This document shows, piece after piece, positions 38,531 through 46,930 of a stretch of 64,000 bases of DNA (within the stretch, counting starts at the first letter, position 1; the number at the start of each line of letters is the position of its first letter). Origin of the DNA: Lacrimispora xylanisolvens (GTDB lineage Bacteria > Bacillota > Clostridia > Lachnospirales > Lachnospiraceae); assembly GCF_002934545.1 (NCBI RefSeq), contig NZ_PTJA01000009.1, positions 165,152-229,151 of the forward strand, read 5' to 3'. A model generated the notes under the pieces. It was not told the DNA's origin, did not search any database, and saw only the letters and a program-made list of their open reading frames with translations. A program made the position numbers and the translations under genes.

Positions 38531-39919
38531 TTATTGATATATACTCTCGCCTTTATAAATAACAAGAGTAGTTACAAAAGTTACAATGATACCCAGAATA
38601 ATACTAATCACCATAAATATAAAGTTAGAGCTATTTGGTCCCACAAAACCAGTGATACCAAGAATTCCTGCACTTCCGCCTAAACTGTACATGTATACCT
38701 TCATTAAACCTGCAAAAGCTGCTGAACAAAAATTACCAAACATAGAAGCATATAATGGCTTCTTCAATTTCATATTAATACCAAACATCGCCGGTTCTGT
38801 TACACCGCCAAAAATTGCAGTGATTGCACTGGATCCTGCGGTTGATTTTGTTGCTTTATCTTTACATTTAAATGCGACTGCAGCAGCAGCGGCCCCCTGA
38901 TTAATATTCGATAAAACATTTGCGGTGGCAACAATTGGTTCATAACCAAAGGTAACTAATGAATTGAACATATATGGAAATAATGCACCATGCATACCTG
39001 TAAGAATTAATAGCGGATAAATGGTTGCCAATACTGCCACTCCAAAGAAACCGGTTGTTTTATACAGCCACATAATTGCTATTGCTAGATAATTTCCAAG
39101 GAAAGCACCAGCGGGGCCTATCAATCCTAAGGTTAATGGGAGCATAACTAATATGGTTCCAAGAGGTACGACAATTGCCTTTATAGATTCTGGTGCTATT
39201 TTTTTGAAAAACCGTTCCACATGGGACATCACATAGACTGCCATAATAATGGGGAAAATGGTGCTGGTATAGCTTGCTGCGTATACAGGAATTCCAAAAA
39301 TGCTCATAGGCACAGAACCTGCTACATTTGCCACCATAGTAGGATGGATCATAATTGCTCCAAGCAGCATACCAAGTCCCATATTTGCTTTGAATTTATT
39401 AGCAGATGTTGCACCTAAAAATATGGGAAGGAAATAAAAACCTGCATCTGATGCAAAAGTAAGTACTGCATGAGTTGGCATATCCGCAGTTAATAATCCA
39501 GTCAGCTCACCTAAGATAATAACAACTTTCAGCATACCTGCACCAATGATGGCAGGAAGCAGAGGAATTAAACTGCCTGTAATTCCATCGATTATTGCAG
39601 CAAAGCTGATTTTTTTCTTTTTCCCTTTATCTAAATTTTCATCAATGGCGTTTTCCATCTGAAGGCCAGCTTTTGCAGCGACAATGCTGTAAACCTCACC
39701 AACCGATTGTCCAATAATAATCTGTAATTGCTCATTGGACCACTGTGCCCCGACAACCCCCTGAAGCTTTTGTATTTCAGACAGATTTATAATGCTTTTA
39801 TCTTTTAATTGAAATCTAAGACGTGTCATACAATGACCCAAATAGCTGATGTTGTCCTTTCCACCAACTAACTCTAACACCTTTATAGCCAGTTCATCAT
39901 ATTTTTCTTTTTTTGACAT
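38531..39919 (-). CDS. Beta-glucoside PTS transporter, IIBC only
   Basis: 462 residues: IIB (phospho-cysteine about C30 in GHCMTRLRF) and a IIC domain of about ten membrane segments ending at LVIYKGESIYQ. No IIA domain follows, in contrast to the 614-residue transporter at 2542-4386. A IIA must come from another protein, for example that first transporter or a general glucose-type IIA. The leader carries promoter, RAT and terminator. Confidence 0.95.
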   Translation of the reverse strand: MSKKEKYDELAIKVLELVGGKDNISYLGHCMTRLRFQLKDKSIINLSEIQKLQGVVGAQWSNEQLQIIIGQSVGEVYSIVAAKAGLQMENAIDENLDKGKKKKISFAAIIDGITGSLIPLLPAIIGAGMLKVVIILGELTGLLTADMPTHAVLTFASDAGFYFLPIFLGATSANKFKANMGLGMLLGAIMIHPTMVANVAGSVPMSIFGIPVYAASYTSTIFPIIMAVYVMSHVERFFKKIAPESIKAIVVPLGTILVMLPLTLGLIGPAGAFLGNYLAIAIMWLYKTTGFFGVAVLATIYPLLILTGMHGALFPYMFNSLVTFGYEPIVATANVLSNINQGAAAAAVAFKCKDKATKSTAGSSAITAIFGGVTEPAMFGINMKLKKPLYASMFGNFCSAAFAGLMKVYMYSLGGSAGILGITGFVGPNSSNFIFMVISIILGIIVTFVTTLVIYKGESIYQ

Positions 39920-40017
39920 ATCCGTTCTCCTTTTTTTATTTCAGAAATTGTTGTGCTTAAAACCAATCATTCATATTGCAAGATAATGAGTAAAACAAAC
40001 TCCGAGGAAATAAAAAA

Positions 40018-40056
40018 ACCGAGGGAACGCACAATATTAGTGCGCTTACCCTCGGT
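40018..40056 (-). terminator. RAT-controlled leader terminator of the second PTS operon
   Basis: Minus-strand hairpin ACCGAGGG...CCCTCGGT with an inner GCGCAC/GTGCG stem, followed by six T residues. Its 5' arm overlaps the RAT by three bases. Confidence 0.92.
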
Positions 40057-40082
40057 TATGCCTCCATTACGAGTGACAATCC
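40054..40082 (-). promoter_or_regulatory. Ribonucleic antiterminator (RAT), copy 2
   Basis: 29-base minus-strand element with core GGATTGTCACTCGTAATGG then AGGCATAACC. It aligns to copy 1 over its whole length. A stem pair changes from G-C (CTG/CAG) to C-G (CTC/GAG), a covariation that supports the RNA fold. Confidence 0.92.
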
Positions 40083-40137
40083 TTAGATTAATCCATTATT
40101 TTATTAATACGGATGTTCCTGTTACTATCTTGTGATT

Positions 40138-40166
40138 AGTATAGGGGAAAAGAGTTGTTATGTCAA
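40138..40166 (-). promoter_or_regulatory. Promoter of the second beta-glucoside operon
   Basis: Minus-strand -35 TTGACA (40161-40166) and -10 TATACT (40138-40143) with a 17-base spacer. Confidence 0.85.
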
Positions 40167-40257
40167 TGTAATATATTTCATAAAATTACAAACACTTCTT
40201 TGTACAATATATACAATTCTCAGAAGCAATTTTCACCGTTGTAAAACTAAACTTCAT

Positions 40258-40959
40258 TTACATCACATCTTCTTTTTCAACGTTATGCACTGTAAGAAAT
40301 CCGCAAATCAGGGAAATACCAAATAAAAATACTGGAAGAATCATATTTGTCCTTAAAGTCAGGTCTCCAATGTTTCCATTCATAACTGAAAACAACAAAA
40401 ATGAAGTAATAATAACTGCTCTCGATGACATCATCAATTTCCCTATATATAAAGGAATGAACGCAAGAGTCACAGTAAGTACCGTCTTTAAAATGATCTG
40501 TAAGTAGAAATTCGCACTTAGCATATCATAGCCCAGCGGTAAGCCGGTCCCGACCTCAGAGGATAAGACCAGAAGCAGGTAAATAAACAGTTTACCAAGA
40601 AAAAGAGCCACCGCACAGAAAATCCATACTGCCAACATCTGAGATAGTATTATTTTCTTTCTGGAGATGGGATAGCAAAACATCAGACTCTGAGTTTTAT
40701 TGTTATATGCCTTGATGATGAAGGAAGACAACATGGAAGAGGTAAAAACTAAAAACACCAGATTGGTAAGCAATTCAATTTGCTCTTTCATATTAGCAAC
40801 CTCAGGTGCAGATTCCGATATTCCTAATTCAGCATCAATGGGAACATAATAACACATTGCAAAGAAAAGAATTCCAAGGACTACAAATACAACTGCCTGT
40901 TTCATTATATATTTTTTTGTATGATACTTTTTCCATTCCAGTCTGATTAATTTCCACAT
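40258..40959 (-). CDS. ABC-2-type transporter permease
   Basis: 233 residues with six membrane segments (for example VFVVLGILFFAMCYYVP; LVFLVFTSSMLSSFIIK), resembling the membrane subunit of bacitracin/lantibiotic immunity transporters. It overlaps the ATPase gene by 13 bases. It is the last gene of the response regulator, kinase and transporter operon, and no terminator is obvious after it. Confidence 0.85.
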   Translation of the reverse strand: MWKLIRLEWKKYHTKKYIMKQAVVFVVLGILFFAMCYYVPIDAELGISESAPEVANMKEQIELLTNLVFLVFTSSMLSSFIIKAYNNKTQSLMFCYPISRKKIILSQMLAVWIFCAVALFLGKLFIYLLLVLSSEVGTGLPLGYDMLSANFYLQIILKTVLTVTLAFIPLYIGKLMMSSRAVIITSFLLFSVMNGNIGDLTLRTNMILPVFLFGISLICGFLTVHNVEKEDVM

Positions 40960-41873
40960 TCGCTCTCACCTCCTGTGACTTTCAGGAAATACTCTTCCAG
41001 AGATTCTGTCTGGGAGTGAAATCCCTGAATTTCAATCTGATTTTCCGTTAACGCCTTCATAATCTCCCGTGATGTAGCTTCTTTTGTATAAACCCGGATC
41101 AGATTGTTATTTAAAACTTTGAAATTGGAAATATTAAGGCACTCTGTAAAAACGTAGGTGGCCCTGGTTATCTCCGATGTTTTGATTTCCAGATATTCAA
41201 GTCCCTTATCCGTAAGCTCTTTCATAGAAATTTCTTTTACCAGTCTGCCTTTATGAATGATTCCTATGGTATGTGCAAGGCTTTCGATTTCAGAGAGCAG
41301 GTGACTTGAAATAAGAATGGTCATCTCATACTCTTTACACAGCATTCGGAACAGATCCCGGAACTGTTTCATACCTGCCGGATCCAGGCCATTTGTTGGT
41401 TCATCTAATACCAGAAATTCCGGCTTTGTGAGTACAGCTCTTGCTATACCCAGCCGCTGCTTCATTCCCAGTGAAAATTCCTTTACCTTTTTTCCTCTGT
41501 TATCTGACAAAGACAGCAGAGACATTGCTTTTTCTACACTGTCAGGACTGTAATACCCCATGTATTCACAGTGAAGCTTTAAATTCTCTTCCGCCGTCAG
41601 TTCATTGTAAAACACTGGAAACTCAATCATGCTGCCCATACGTTTTAAAAACGAATAGGAATCAGGGAGTAATTTCTCACCAAATAAAACAATATCTCCT
41701 GAAGTTGGTTTCCATTGATTGGTGATCATCTTCATCACCGTAGTTTTTCCCGCACCGTTGGGGCCAAGAAAGCCATAAATTTCTCCTTTGGCAATATGCA
41801 TGTTCAAGTCGGATACAATGGTCTCTGTGCCGATTTGTTTGGTTAAGTGATTGGTTGTTAAAATCGTCTGCAT
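40947..41873 (-). CDS. ABC transporter ATPase, BcrA type
   Basis: About 308 residues. Walker A is GPNGAGKTT, the signature FSLGMKQRLG, Walker B LVLDEPTNGLDP and the switch ISSHLLSE. The C-terminal 80 residues are the extra domain seen in BcrA and LanF-type ATPases. AAAGGAAG selects the start at 41873, rather than ATGs 8 or 16 codons earlier. With the permease it should remove a peptide or bacitracin-like antibiotic, or serve immunity; substrate inferred from family only. Confidence 0.9.
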   Translation of the reverse strand: MQTILTTNHLTKQIGTETIVSDLNMHIAKGEIYGFLGPNGAGKTTVMKMITNQWKPTSGDIVLFGEKLLPDSYSFLKRMGSMIEFPVFYNELTAEENLKLHCEYMGYYSPDSVEKAMSLLSLSDNRGKKVKEFSLGMKQRLGIARAVLTKPEFLVLDEPTNGLDPAGMKQFRDLFRMLCKEYEMTILISSHLLSEIESLAHTIGIIHKGRLVKEISMKELTDKGLEYLEIKTSEITRATYVFTECLNISNFKVLNNNLIRVYTKEATSREIMKALTENQIEIQGFHSQTESLEEYFLKVTGGESECGN

Positions 41874-41957
41874 TTTGTCACTTCCTTTCATACTCATAAT
41901 TCTAGCAAGTGATTTCTTCAAAACTCTTGAATAAATCTTACAAATTTCTTTCTTGAA

Positions 41958-42827
41958 TTAATAATCCAGCAACTGGAGTTTTAAAGTAAATACGGTTTCC
42001 TCATCAGGAATACTCTTTAATGTCAGGGTACCATTGATTTTTTCTGCCAGACTTTTTGCTATGGTAAGGCCTAATCCATTGCCCTGGATCTCCCGGTTCC
42101 GGGAATCTTCTAACGTATAGAGACGGTCAAATACCCTGGGGATTTCCGTGGAAGCAATTCCCTTTCCATGATCAACCACATCCACAAACACAACGTTGTC
42201 TTTACTGCGAAGGGTCAGTCCCAGGTAATGCCCTGCATCCCCATAGCGGATTGCATTGCTGATCAGATTATTAAGAATGCGTGCTAACGCTTCCCGGTCT
42301 GCATAAACAAAAACAGGAGACTCAGGAATTTGGAGGTTCACATTAAATTCTTTCTCTGTTAAGATATTATAAAAATCAACAATGATCTCTCTGCAGAATT
42401 CATTTAAATCTATCTTGGACATTGTCAGCATTGTATCACCGGCTTCCAGCTTTGCCAGTGTGAAAAACTGATCAATCTGCTCTTTTAATTCATTGGCTTT
42501 ATGAGACACCTTTTTTATCATACTCTTTTCAGGTGTTTCCTGCATTAATAACATTTCCAGATAACCGATGATAACAGTCAATGGTGTCTTCAGATCATGT
42601 GAAATATTAGAAAGCATCCGTTTGATATTCAGTTCTGATCTGCGATAACCGGCATTTGCATTCTGCCTGTCTTCCAGGATACGGTTAATCTGTTCCAATA
42701 GATGTTGGATTTCCTTATCTTCTGTAAATAACATCACTTTTTCATTGGTATCCTCATCTAAAATACGTTCCAGCTCATCACTGACCGTCTGAATTTGTTT
42801 TAACGTCCTTCTATTTAACAGCGACAT
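41958..42827 (-). CDS. Sensor histidine kinase without membrane segments
   Basis: About 289 residues. It has no predicted membrane segment; a helical N-terminus leads to a coiled region and the H-box NISHDLKTPL (His about 77). The ATPase N-box (NLISNAIRYG) and G-box (DHGKGIA; GNGLGLTIAKSLAE) are intact. A kinase of this shape senses from the cytoplasm or with the help of the transporter. It overlaps or abuts the response regulator gene. AAAGGAG favours the start at 42827 over 42845. Confidence 0.88.
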   Translation of the reverse strand: MSLLNRRTLKQIQTVSDELERILDEDTNEKVMLFTEDKEIQHLLEQINRILEDRQNANAGYRRSELNIKRMLSNISHDLKTPLTVIIGYLEMLLMQETPEKSMIKKVSHKANELKEQIDQFFTLAKLEAGDTMLTMSKIDLNEFCREIIVDFYNILTEKEFNVNLQIPESPVFVYADREALARILNNLISNAIRYGDAGHYLGLTLRSKDNVVFVDVVDHGKGIASTEIPRVFDRLYTLEDSRNREIQGNGLGLTIAKSLAEKINGTLTLKSIPDEETVFTLKLQLLDY

Positions 42828-42831
42828 GGTT

Positions 42832-43527
42832 TTACTCCTTTGCACTTCCCAGCTTGTACCCGATTCCCCAAACTGTCAAAATATACTGGGGCTTGCGGGG
42901 ATCATCCTCGATTTTTGTACGAAGACGGCTGATATGAACATTGACTGCGTTTTCATCACCTAAATAATCATCCTGCCATATAAAAGAATACAGCTGCGCT
43001 TTGGTATAAACCTTTTTGGGATTGGAAAGTAGCAGACGAAGGATTTCATATTCCTTTGCTGTCAGATCCACGGGAAGCCCGTTTTTGTGCACCGTGTGAT
43101 TTTCAAGATTCATTTCCAGATCTCCCAAACCCAAACAAACCTCAGGGGTTTCCATTCCAGATGAATACTGGGTGGTACGCCGCAGATTTGCCTTCACTCT
43201 GGCAAGCACCTCGGTAAGGGAAAATGGTTTTGTAATATAATCATCCGCTCCCAGTCCCAATCCAAAAATCTTATCCGATTCGGTATCTTTAGCAGACAGT
43301 ATTATAATAGGAACCACACTTTCCTTTCTAATCCGTTTCATAACCTCCAGTCCGCTGATTTTGGGCAGCATCAGATCTAAAATCACCAGATCATAGGAAC
43401 CGCTGAAAAATGTCTTTACCCCCTGTTCTCCATCAAAGGAGCCCTGGACTTCAAAACCCTCCATCTGGAGAAAATCCATCAGTATCTCACTGATTTCCCT
43501 GTCATCTTCTATCAATAATATCTTCAT
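42832..43527 (-). CDS. OmpR/PhoB-family response regulator
   Basis: 231 residues: receiver domain with acidic pocket (IEDDREIS), phospho-Asp about D51 (LVILDLMLPK), Thr/Ser and Lys 100 region (ADDYITKPFS), then the winged-helix output (VNVHISRLRTKIED). It opens the four-gene operon with the kinase and the BcrA-type transporter. A terminator-like hairpin lies 33 bases upstream of its start codon. AGAGAGGAT precedes the start. Confidence 0.95.
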   Translation of the reverse strand: MKILLIEDDREISEILMDFLQMEGFEVQGSFDGEQGVKTFFSGSYDLVILDLMLPKISGLEVMKRIRKESVVPIIILSAKDTESDKIFGLGLGADDYITKPFSLTEVLARVKANLRRTTQYSSGMETPEVCLGLGDLEMNLENHTVHKNGLPVDLTAKEYEILRLLLSNPKKVYTKAQLYSFIWQDDYLGDENAVNVHISRLRTKIEDDPRKPQYILTVWGIGYKLGSAKE

Positions 43528-43554
43528 CTTTCAATTATCCTCTCTTCATAGAGC

Positions 43555-43593
43555 AAAAAAAAGGTGTTCCCAATATTATTCTGAGAACACCTT
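43555..43593 (-). terminator. Terminator just upstream of the response regulator, possible attenuator
   Basis: Minus-strand hairpin AAGGTGTTC...GAACACCTT with an eight-base T-run (43555-43562). It ends 28 bases before the response regulator start codon. It either stops transcription of the upstream ABC-2 gene or attenuates an operon promoter located within 43600-43730. Confidence 0.8.
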
Positions 43594-43597
43594 CTTG

Positions 43598-43630
43598 TTA
43601 TAATGATATAATCATAATTTCGACCTGCAT
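43598..43630 (-). CDS. Possible leader peptide, 10 codons
   Basis: Minus-strand reading frame MQVEIMIISL ending four bases before the terminator hairpin. AGAGGA precedes it but with only three bases to the ATG, shorter than ideal. Small ORFs in this place control attenuators of antibiotic-resistance genes. The case is weak and rests on position. Confidence 0.25.
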   Translation of the reverse strand: MQVEIMIISL

Positions 43631-43732
43631 TGTCCTCTACACCAACATCTTATCATAACTCTAATAGAAAAATAAAGATAGCTTAAAAATATATGAGAGA
43701 AAAATGAGTCTGATTGGAGGGGATTTTAAAGT

Positions 43733-44893
43733 TTACCCCATAACGTTATTTGATACTGGTACCCTGCCATTTTCCATCTCAGACCATTTACGCCATACAA
43801 TTAATACGAGTACAAGGGAAGATGTGATCAGTATTGCCAGTAACCGAATCTCAAAAAGATACATGGGTCCTCCATACAATATGCCAAAGTTGATTTGGGT
43901 ATTGGGGTACATAGGAGTAAAATAGCTAATCACTTTAAATGGATCCGGCATGATCTGCAATGGCATGGTTCCGCCTCCTGCGATTGTCTGCGCAAGCATC
44001 AGTGGTATATTGATAAAGATACCGTTTTGCCCAAATAATAATGAGAATATTAAGGTAAACTGGAAAGCTGTTATCTGCATAAAAATCTGCTGTAAATAAA
44101 TGCTTATCATTTTTTGCATAGAAATTGAAATTAAGATTCTTGTCATAATTACTCCAAACAAAGGCGCAACAACGGCGATAACACATCCTGTGATTTCAAC
44201 ATATTGAAAAGCCTTCCACTTTCCTGTAACAGGAATAAAAGCCAGGAAAATATTCATCAGTACAATCGCTACTACCATAGAAGACGCGTAAGCTGCAATA
44301 GACAAAAATGAAGGTGTCATTACATAATCCATACTGCCGGGTGCTTTATTGATATAAACATTATTTTGTACTACTGAATTATTCAATTGTTCCGTAATCT
44401 GCTCTTGCTCCGTAATCGTGACATTGAGTGATTTCAGAATGTTCGTTAATTTACCCTGATTGATGGCCTGATTAAAATTATCTGTTACAGATTTGGCAAC
44501 CGCCTCCATAGTATTTATAACAGTAGTCGTATTTGATTCATCAATATAAAAATCAATTGTGGATTTTCCTGTTTCCAGGTTACTTACAAAATTTTCAGGA
44601 ATAACAATAATCATTTGTATTTGCCGACTATCCAGTTCCTCTTTGCTCTCGGTTAACTCCTTGTCAGTAATCACTTTACTGAATGATTTGGACAAAGTGG
44701 GCACAAGTTCTTTTTCGATTGCTTCCCCTTTATCACCATCTTGATTTACCACATTAATCGTAAGTTGATTCACCCCATCTGGCAGAACGTGATAGCCGTA
44801 AATATAAAGTCCCACCATGGCAATCTGATAAAAAACTGCCAGAATAATGGCATAGATAACACCTTTACTAAACAAAAACTTAGTAAGCTTCAT
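43733..44893 (-). CDS. ABC-2/YhgE-Pip-like membrane protein
   Basis: 386 residues. An N-terminal membrane segment (YAIILAVFYQIAMVGLYIYG) is followed by an external domain of about 165 residues rich in Asp, Glu and Asn (for example NVVNQDGDKGEAIEKELVPT), then about five membrane segments. This is the YhgE/Pip and ABC-2 permease layout. No ATPase is adjacent on this transcript. It starts one base after the double-CPxC gene, so the two are coupled. Expression is probably driven by the MerR-type promoter at 45270-45300. Confidence 0.8.
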   Translation of the reverse strand: MKLTKFLFSKGVIYAIILAVFYQIAMVGLYIYGYHVLPDGVNQLTINVVNQDGDKGEAIEKELVPTLSKSFSKVITDKELTESKEELDSRQIQMIIVIPENFVSNLETGKSTIDFYIDESNTTTVINTMEAVAKSVTDNFNQAINQGKLTNILKSLNVTITEQEQITEQLNNSVVQNNVYINKAPGSMDYVMTPSFLSIAAYASSMVVAIVLMNIFLAFIPVTGKWKAFQYVEITGCVIAVVAPLFGVIMTRILISISMQKMISIYLQQIFMQITAFQFTLIFSLLFGQNGIFINIPLMLAQTIAGGGTMPLQIMPDPFKVISYFTPMYPNTQINFGILYGGPMYLFEIRLLAILITSSLVLVLIVWRKWSEMENGRVPVSNNVMG

Positions 44894-44894
44894 T

Positions 44895-45239
44895 TTAACC
44901 TCTCCTGTCCCTGAATATTAACTCGTTTATGGGAATCTGCTCATGACAATAGGGACATTCTCCAGGTTTACTTTCTGGTGTATGAGAAAAAGACTCATCT
45001 TGCTGGCTTATTAGAACTCCATACTCTGCTGCTAATTCCCTCCCTGTAAATGCAACCACATCATTATTGACGTCTATTTTTTTGAAGATAACTGACGACA
45101 ACGGAATCTCTTTATAGCAGTGCGGACACATCCCAGGCCGGTTATGACGAGCGCCGTTAACTTCCACTTCTCCTTGTTGTGTTCTAATCCTTATGTTTCT
45201 TTTCAATTCAGACAAACTTTTATCCATGCTATTTTCCAT
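44895..45239 (-). CDS. Small protein with two CPxC motifs
   Basis: 114 residues with an internal repeat: GMCPHCYKEIPLSSVIFKK (Cys about 38 and 41) and GECPYCHEQIPINELIFRD (Cys about 95 and 98). Two CPxC knuckles could jointly hold one zinc as a zinc ribbon. I know no named family. The start at 45239 follows GAGGTGATTT. It is coupled to the ABC-2 membrane protein and may be its metal-binding or regulatory partner; that is inference. Confidence 0.7.
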   Translation of the reverse strand: MENSMDKSLSELKRNIRIRTQQGEVEVNGARHNRPGMCPHCYKEIPLSSVIFKKIDVNNDVVAFTGRELAAEYGVLISQQDESFSHTPESKPGECPYCHEQIPINELIFRDRRG

Positions 45240-45269
45240 ATAAATCACCTCTTTTCTTTTTATATTTTC

Positions 45270-45300
45270 ATACTATCACGTGACGTTACGTCGTCAGCAA
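45270..45300 (-). promoter_or_regulatory. MerR-type promoter of the CPxC/ABC-2 operon
   Basis: Minus-strand -35 TTGCTG (45295-45300) and -10 TAGTAT (45270-45275) with a 19-base spacer holding the core ACGTAACGT. Flanks ACACTTGC and TGAAA and the core position match the promoter at 51895-51925. Confidence 0.78.
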
Positions 45301-45346
45301 GTGTTTTTTTAACATTTTATAAAAATTCAGACTGTTATGTATATGC

Positions 45347-45377
45347 ATAAACCTTGACGTACATTGTCATGGTTTAT
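45347..45377. promoter_or_regulatory. WYL-regulator operator over its own promoter
   Basis: Arms ATAAACCTTGAC/GTCATGGTTTAT (11 of 12 paired) with a 7-base centre. The plus-strand promoter (-35 TTGACG, 17 bases, -10 TATACT) runs through it, so binding would repress the WYL gene. Confidence 0.75.
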
Positions 45378-45408
45378 ATACTATAATCATGACACAGGAG
45401 GTGGTTGT

Positions 45409-46305
45409 TTGAAAGAAAGTCGACTATTTAAGATTATCTACTTTATTTTAGAAAAAGGACGGGTTACTGCTCCAGAACTGGCAGAAAAATTCGAAGTTTC
45501 CGTCAGAACAATTTATCGTGATGTAGATGTGATTAGTAGTGCTGGTATTCCCATTTATGTTACAACCGGCAGAAGTGGTGGAATTCAAATTCTTGACAAC
45601 TATGTTTTGGATAAAGCCTTTTTTTCGGATAAAGAAAAGCACCATATCCTATCTGCCCTGCAAAGTCTGTCCGTTATCGATAACACCTATGAACGAGAGC
45701 TGTTGACAAAACTCTCTGCACTTTTTAACACACAGCCAGAAAACTGGGTTGAAGTGGATTTTAGCCGCTGGGGCAGCAAAACACAGGATAATGTTAAGTT
45801 TGAGCAATTGAAAAATGCAGCTATCAATCACAAAGTCGTGACGATTGTTTATGTAAGTTCCTATTTCAAAAAAACAAGGAGAAACATCCATCCTCTAAAA
45901 CTCTTCTACAAATCAAAGGAATGGTATGTAAAAGCCTATTGTACAGAAAAAAATGATTTTCGTCTCTTTAAAATAAATCGTATTATCGACTGCGAAATTT
46001 TGGATAAGGATTTTATACCTGTTGAATTTCCTGAATTACGAGATACAGAACAGAATAGCTATAACAAAATTGTACTTCGCTTCCCGAAGGAAATGGCTTA
46101 CCGTGTCTATGACGAATTTACTGAGGATGAGATTACAGAACAAGAAAACGGCGATTTTATTGCCGCTGCCTATATGCCGGAAGATGCATGGCTGATTGGA
46201 TATCTTCTTTCCTACGGTATATATGTAGAAGTGATTGAGCCTTATTATCTGCGTAAGGTTTTGTCTGATGAAGCAAAGAAAATTTACGATAAATATAAAC
46301 CTTGA
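45409..46305 (+). CDS. YafY-type regulator, HTH plus WYL domain
   Basis: 298 residues: DeoR-like helix-turn-helix (VTAPELAEKFEVSVRTIYRD) and WYL domain (EWYVKAYCTEKNDFRLFKI). The start is a TTG at 45409 because AGGAGG lies seven bases upstream; an upstream ATG would lie inside the promoter. Like its paralogue at 21248-22156, it has one operator before the gene and one over its stop codon. It should regulate itself and the ClbS/DfsB-like gene downstream. Confidence 0.9.
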   Translation: MKESRLFKIIYFILEKGRVTAPELAEKFEVSVRTIYRDVDVISSAGIPIYVTTGRSGGIQILDNYVLDKAFFSDKEKHHILSALQSLSVIDNTYERELLTKLSALFNTQPENWVEVDFSRWGSKTQDNVKFEQLKNAAINHKVVTIVYVSSYFKKTRRNIHPLKLFYKSKEWYVKAYCTEKNDFRLFKINRIIDCEILDKDFIPVEFPELRDTEQNSYNKIVLRFPKEMAYRVYDEFTEDEITEQENGDFIAAAYMPEDAWLIGYLLSYGIYVEVIEPYYLRKVLSDEAKKIYDKYKP

Positions 46306-46325
46306 CAGATGGTGTCAGAGTTTAT
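46295..46325. promoter_or_regulatory. WYL-regulator operator overlapping the stop codon
   Basis: ATAAACCTTGACA/TGTCAGAGTTTAT dyad (11 of 13 paired) with a 5-base centre. TTGACA within it can act as the -35 box for the ClbS/DfsB-like gene. The regulator's stop TGA is inside the left arm. Confidence 0.75.
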
Positions 46326-46378
46326 GTGCTATTATTTGATTATAGCGGTACAAACTATAATGTTAGGAGGATTATTAC

Positions 46379-46921
46379 ATGGGCAGAGCAGCAACAAAGT
46401 CTGATATGATAACAGCAGCAACTGGCAATTTCGAAAAACTGGACATGATTATTTCCGGATTGACAGAGGAAGAATTGTCAACTCCATTTGATTTTACAGC
46501 AGACATTAAAAAGAAAGAAGCGCATTGGGGCAGAGACAAAAATCTTCGAGATGTTCTGATTCATCTCTATGAATGGCATCAGCTGCTGCTTAATTGGGTT
46601 AAGTCAAATAAAAACGGCGAGAACAAACCATTTATTCCAGAGCCTTATAACTGGAAGACTTACGGTAATATGAATGTGGAGTTTTGGAAAAAGCATCAAG
46701 ATACATCATTAGACGATGCAAAGAATATGTTAAAAAAATCCCATGCCGAAGTGATGGAGTTAGCTGAAACATTTTCAAATGAAGAGCTGTTTTCTAAAGA
46801 TATTTATAAATGGGTTGGCGGAAGCACTTTAGGTTCGTATTTTGTCAGCGCTACAGCAAGTCATTACGATTGGGCCATGAAAAAACTAAAGGCACATAAA
46901 AAAAGGTGTTCAAATATGTAG
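46379..46921 (+). CDS. ClbS/DfsB-family four-helix protein
   Basis: 180 residues of the DinB-like four-helix bundle, ClbS/DfsB type. Typical segments are the N-terminal SKxD-like ATKSDMITAATGNFEKLDMI, LRDVLIHLYEWHQLLL and YFVSATASHYDWAMKKL. ClbS protects colibactin producers from their own genotoxin; other members are uncharacterised stress proteins. The distant relatives in Firmicutes may have a different substrate. AGGAGGATTATTAC precedes the start. It is controlled by the WYL regulator upstream. Confidence 0.88.
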   Translation: MGRAATKSDMITAATGNFEKLDMIISGLTEEELSTPFDFTADIKKKEAHWGRDKNLRDVLIHLYEWHQLLLNWVKSNKNGENKPFIPEPYNWKTYGNMNVEFWKKHQDTSLDDAKNMLKKSHAEVMELAETFSNEELFSKDIYKWVGGSTLGSYFVSATASHYDWAMKKLKAHKKRCSNM

Positions 46922-46930
46922 AGGAAACAT

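Larger units (their letters stand above)
39920..40257. promoter_or_regulatory. Leader region of the second PTS operon, 338 bases
   Basis: Holds, in order of transcription on the minus strand, the promoter (40138-40166), the RAT (40054-40082) and the overlapping terminator (40018-40056), described below. The part from about 40170 to 40257, downstream of the ABC permease, shows no feature I can support. Confidence 0.8.
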
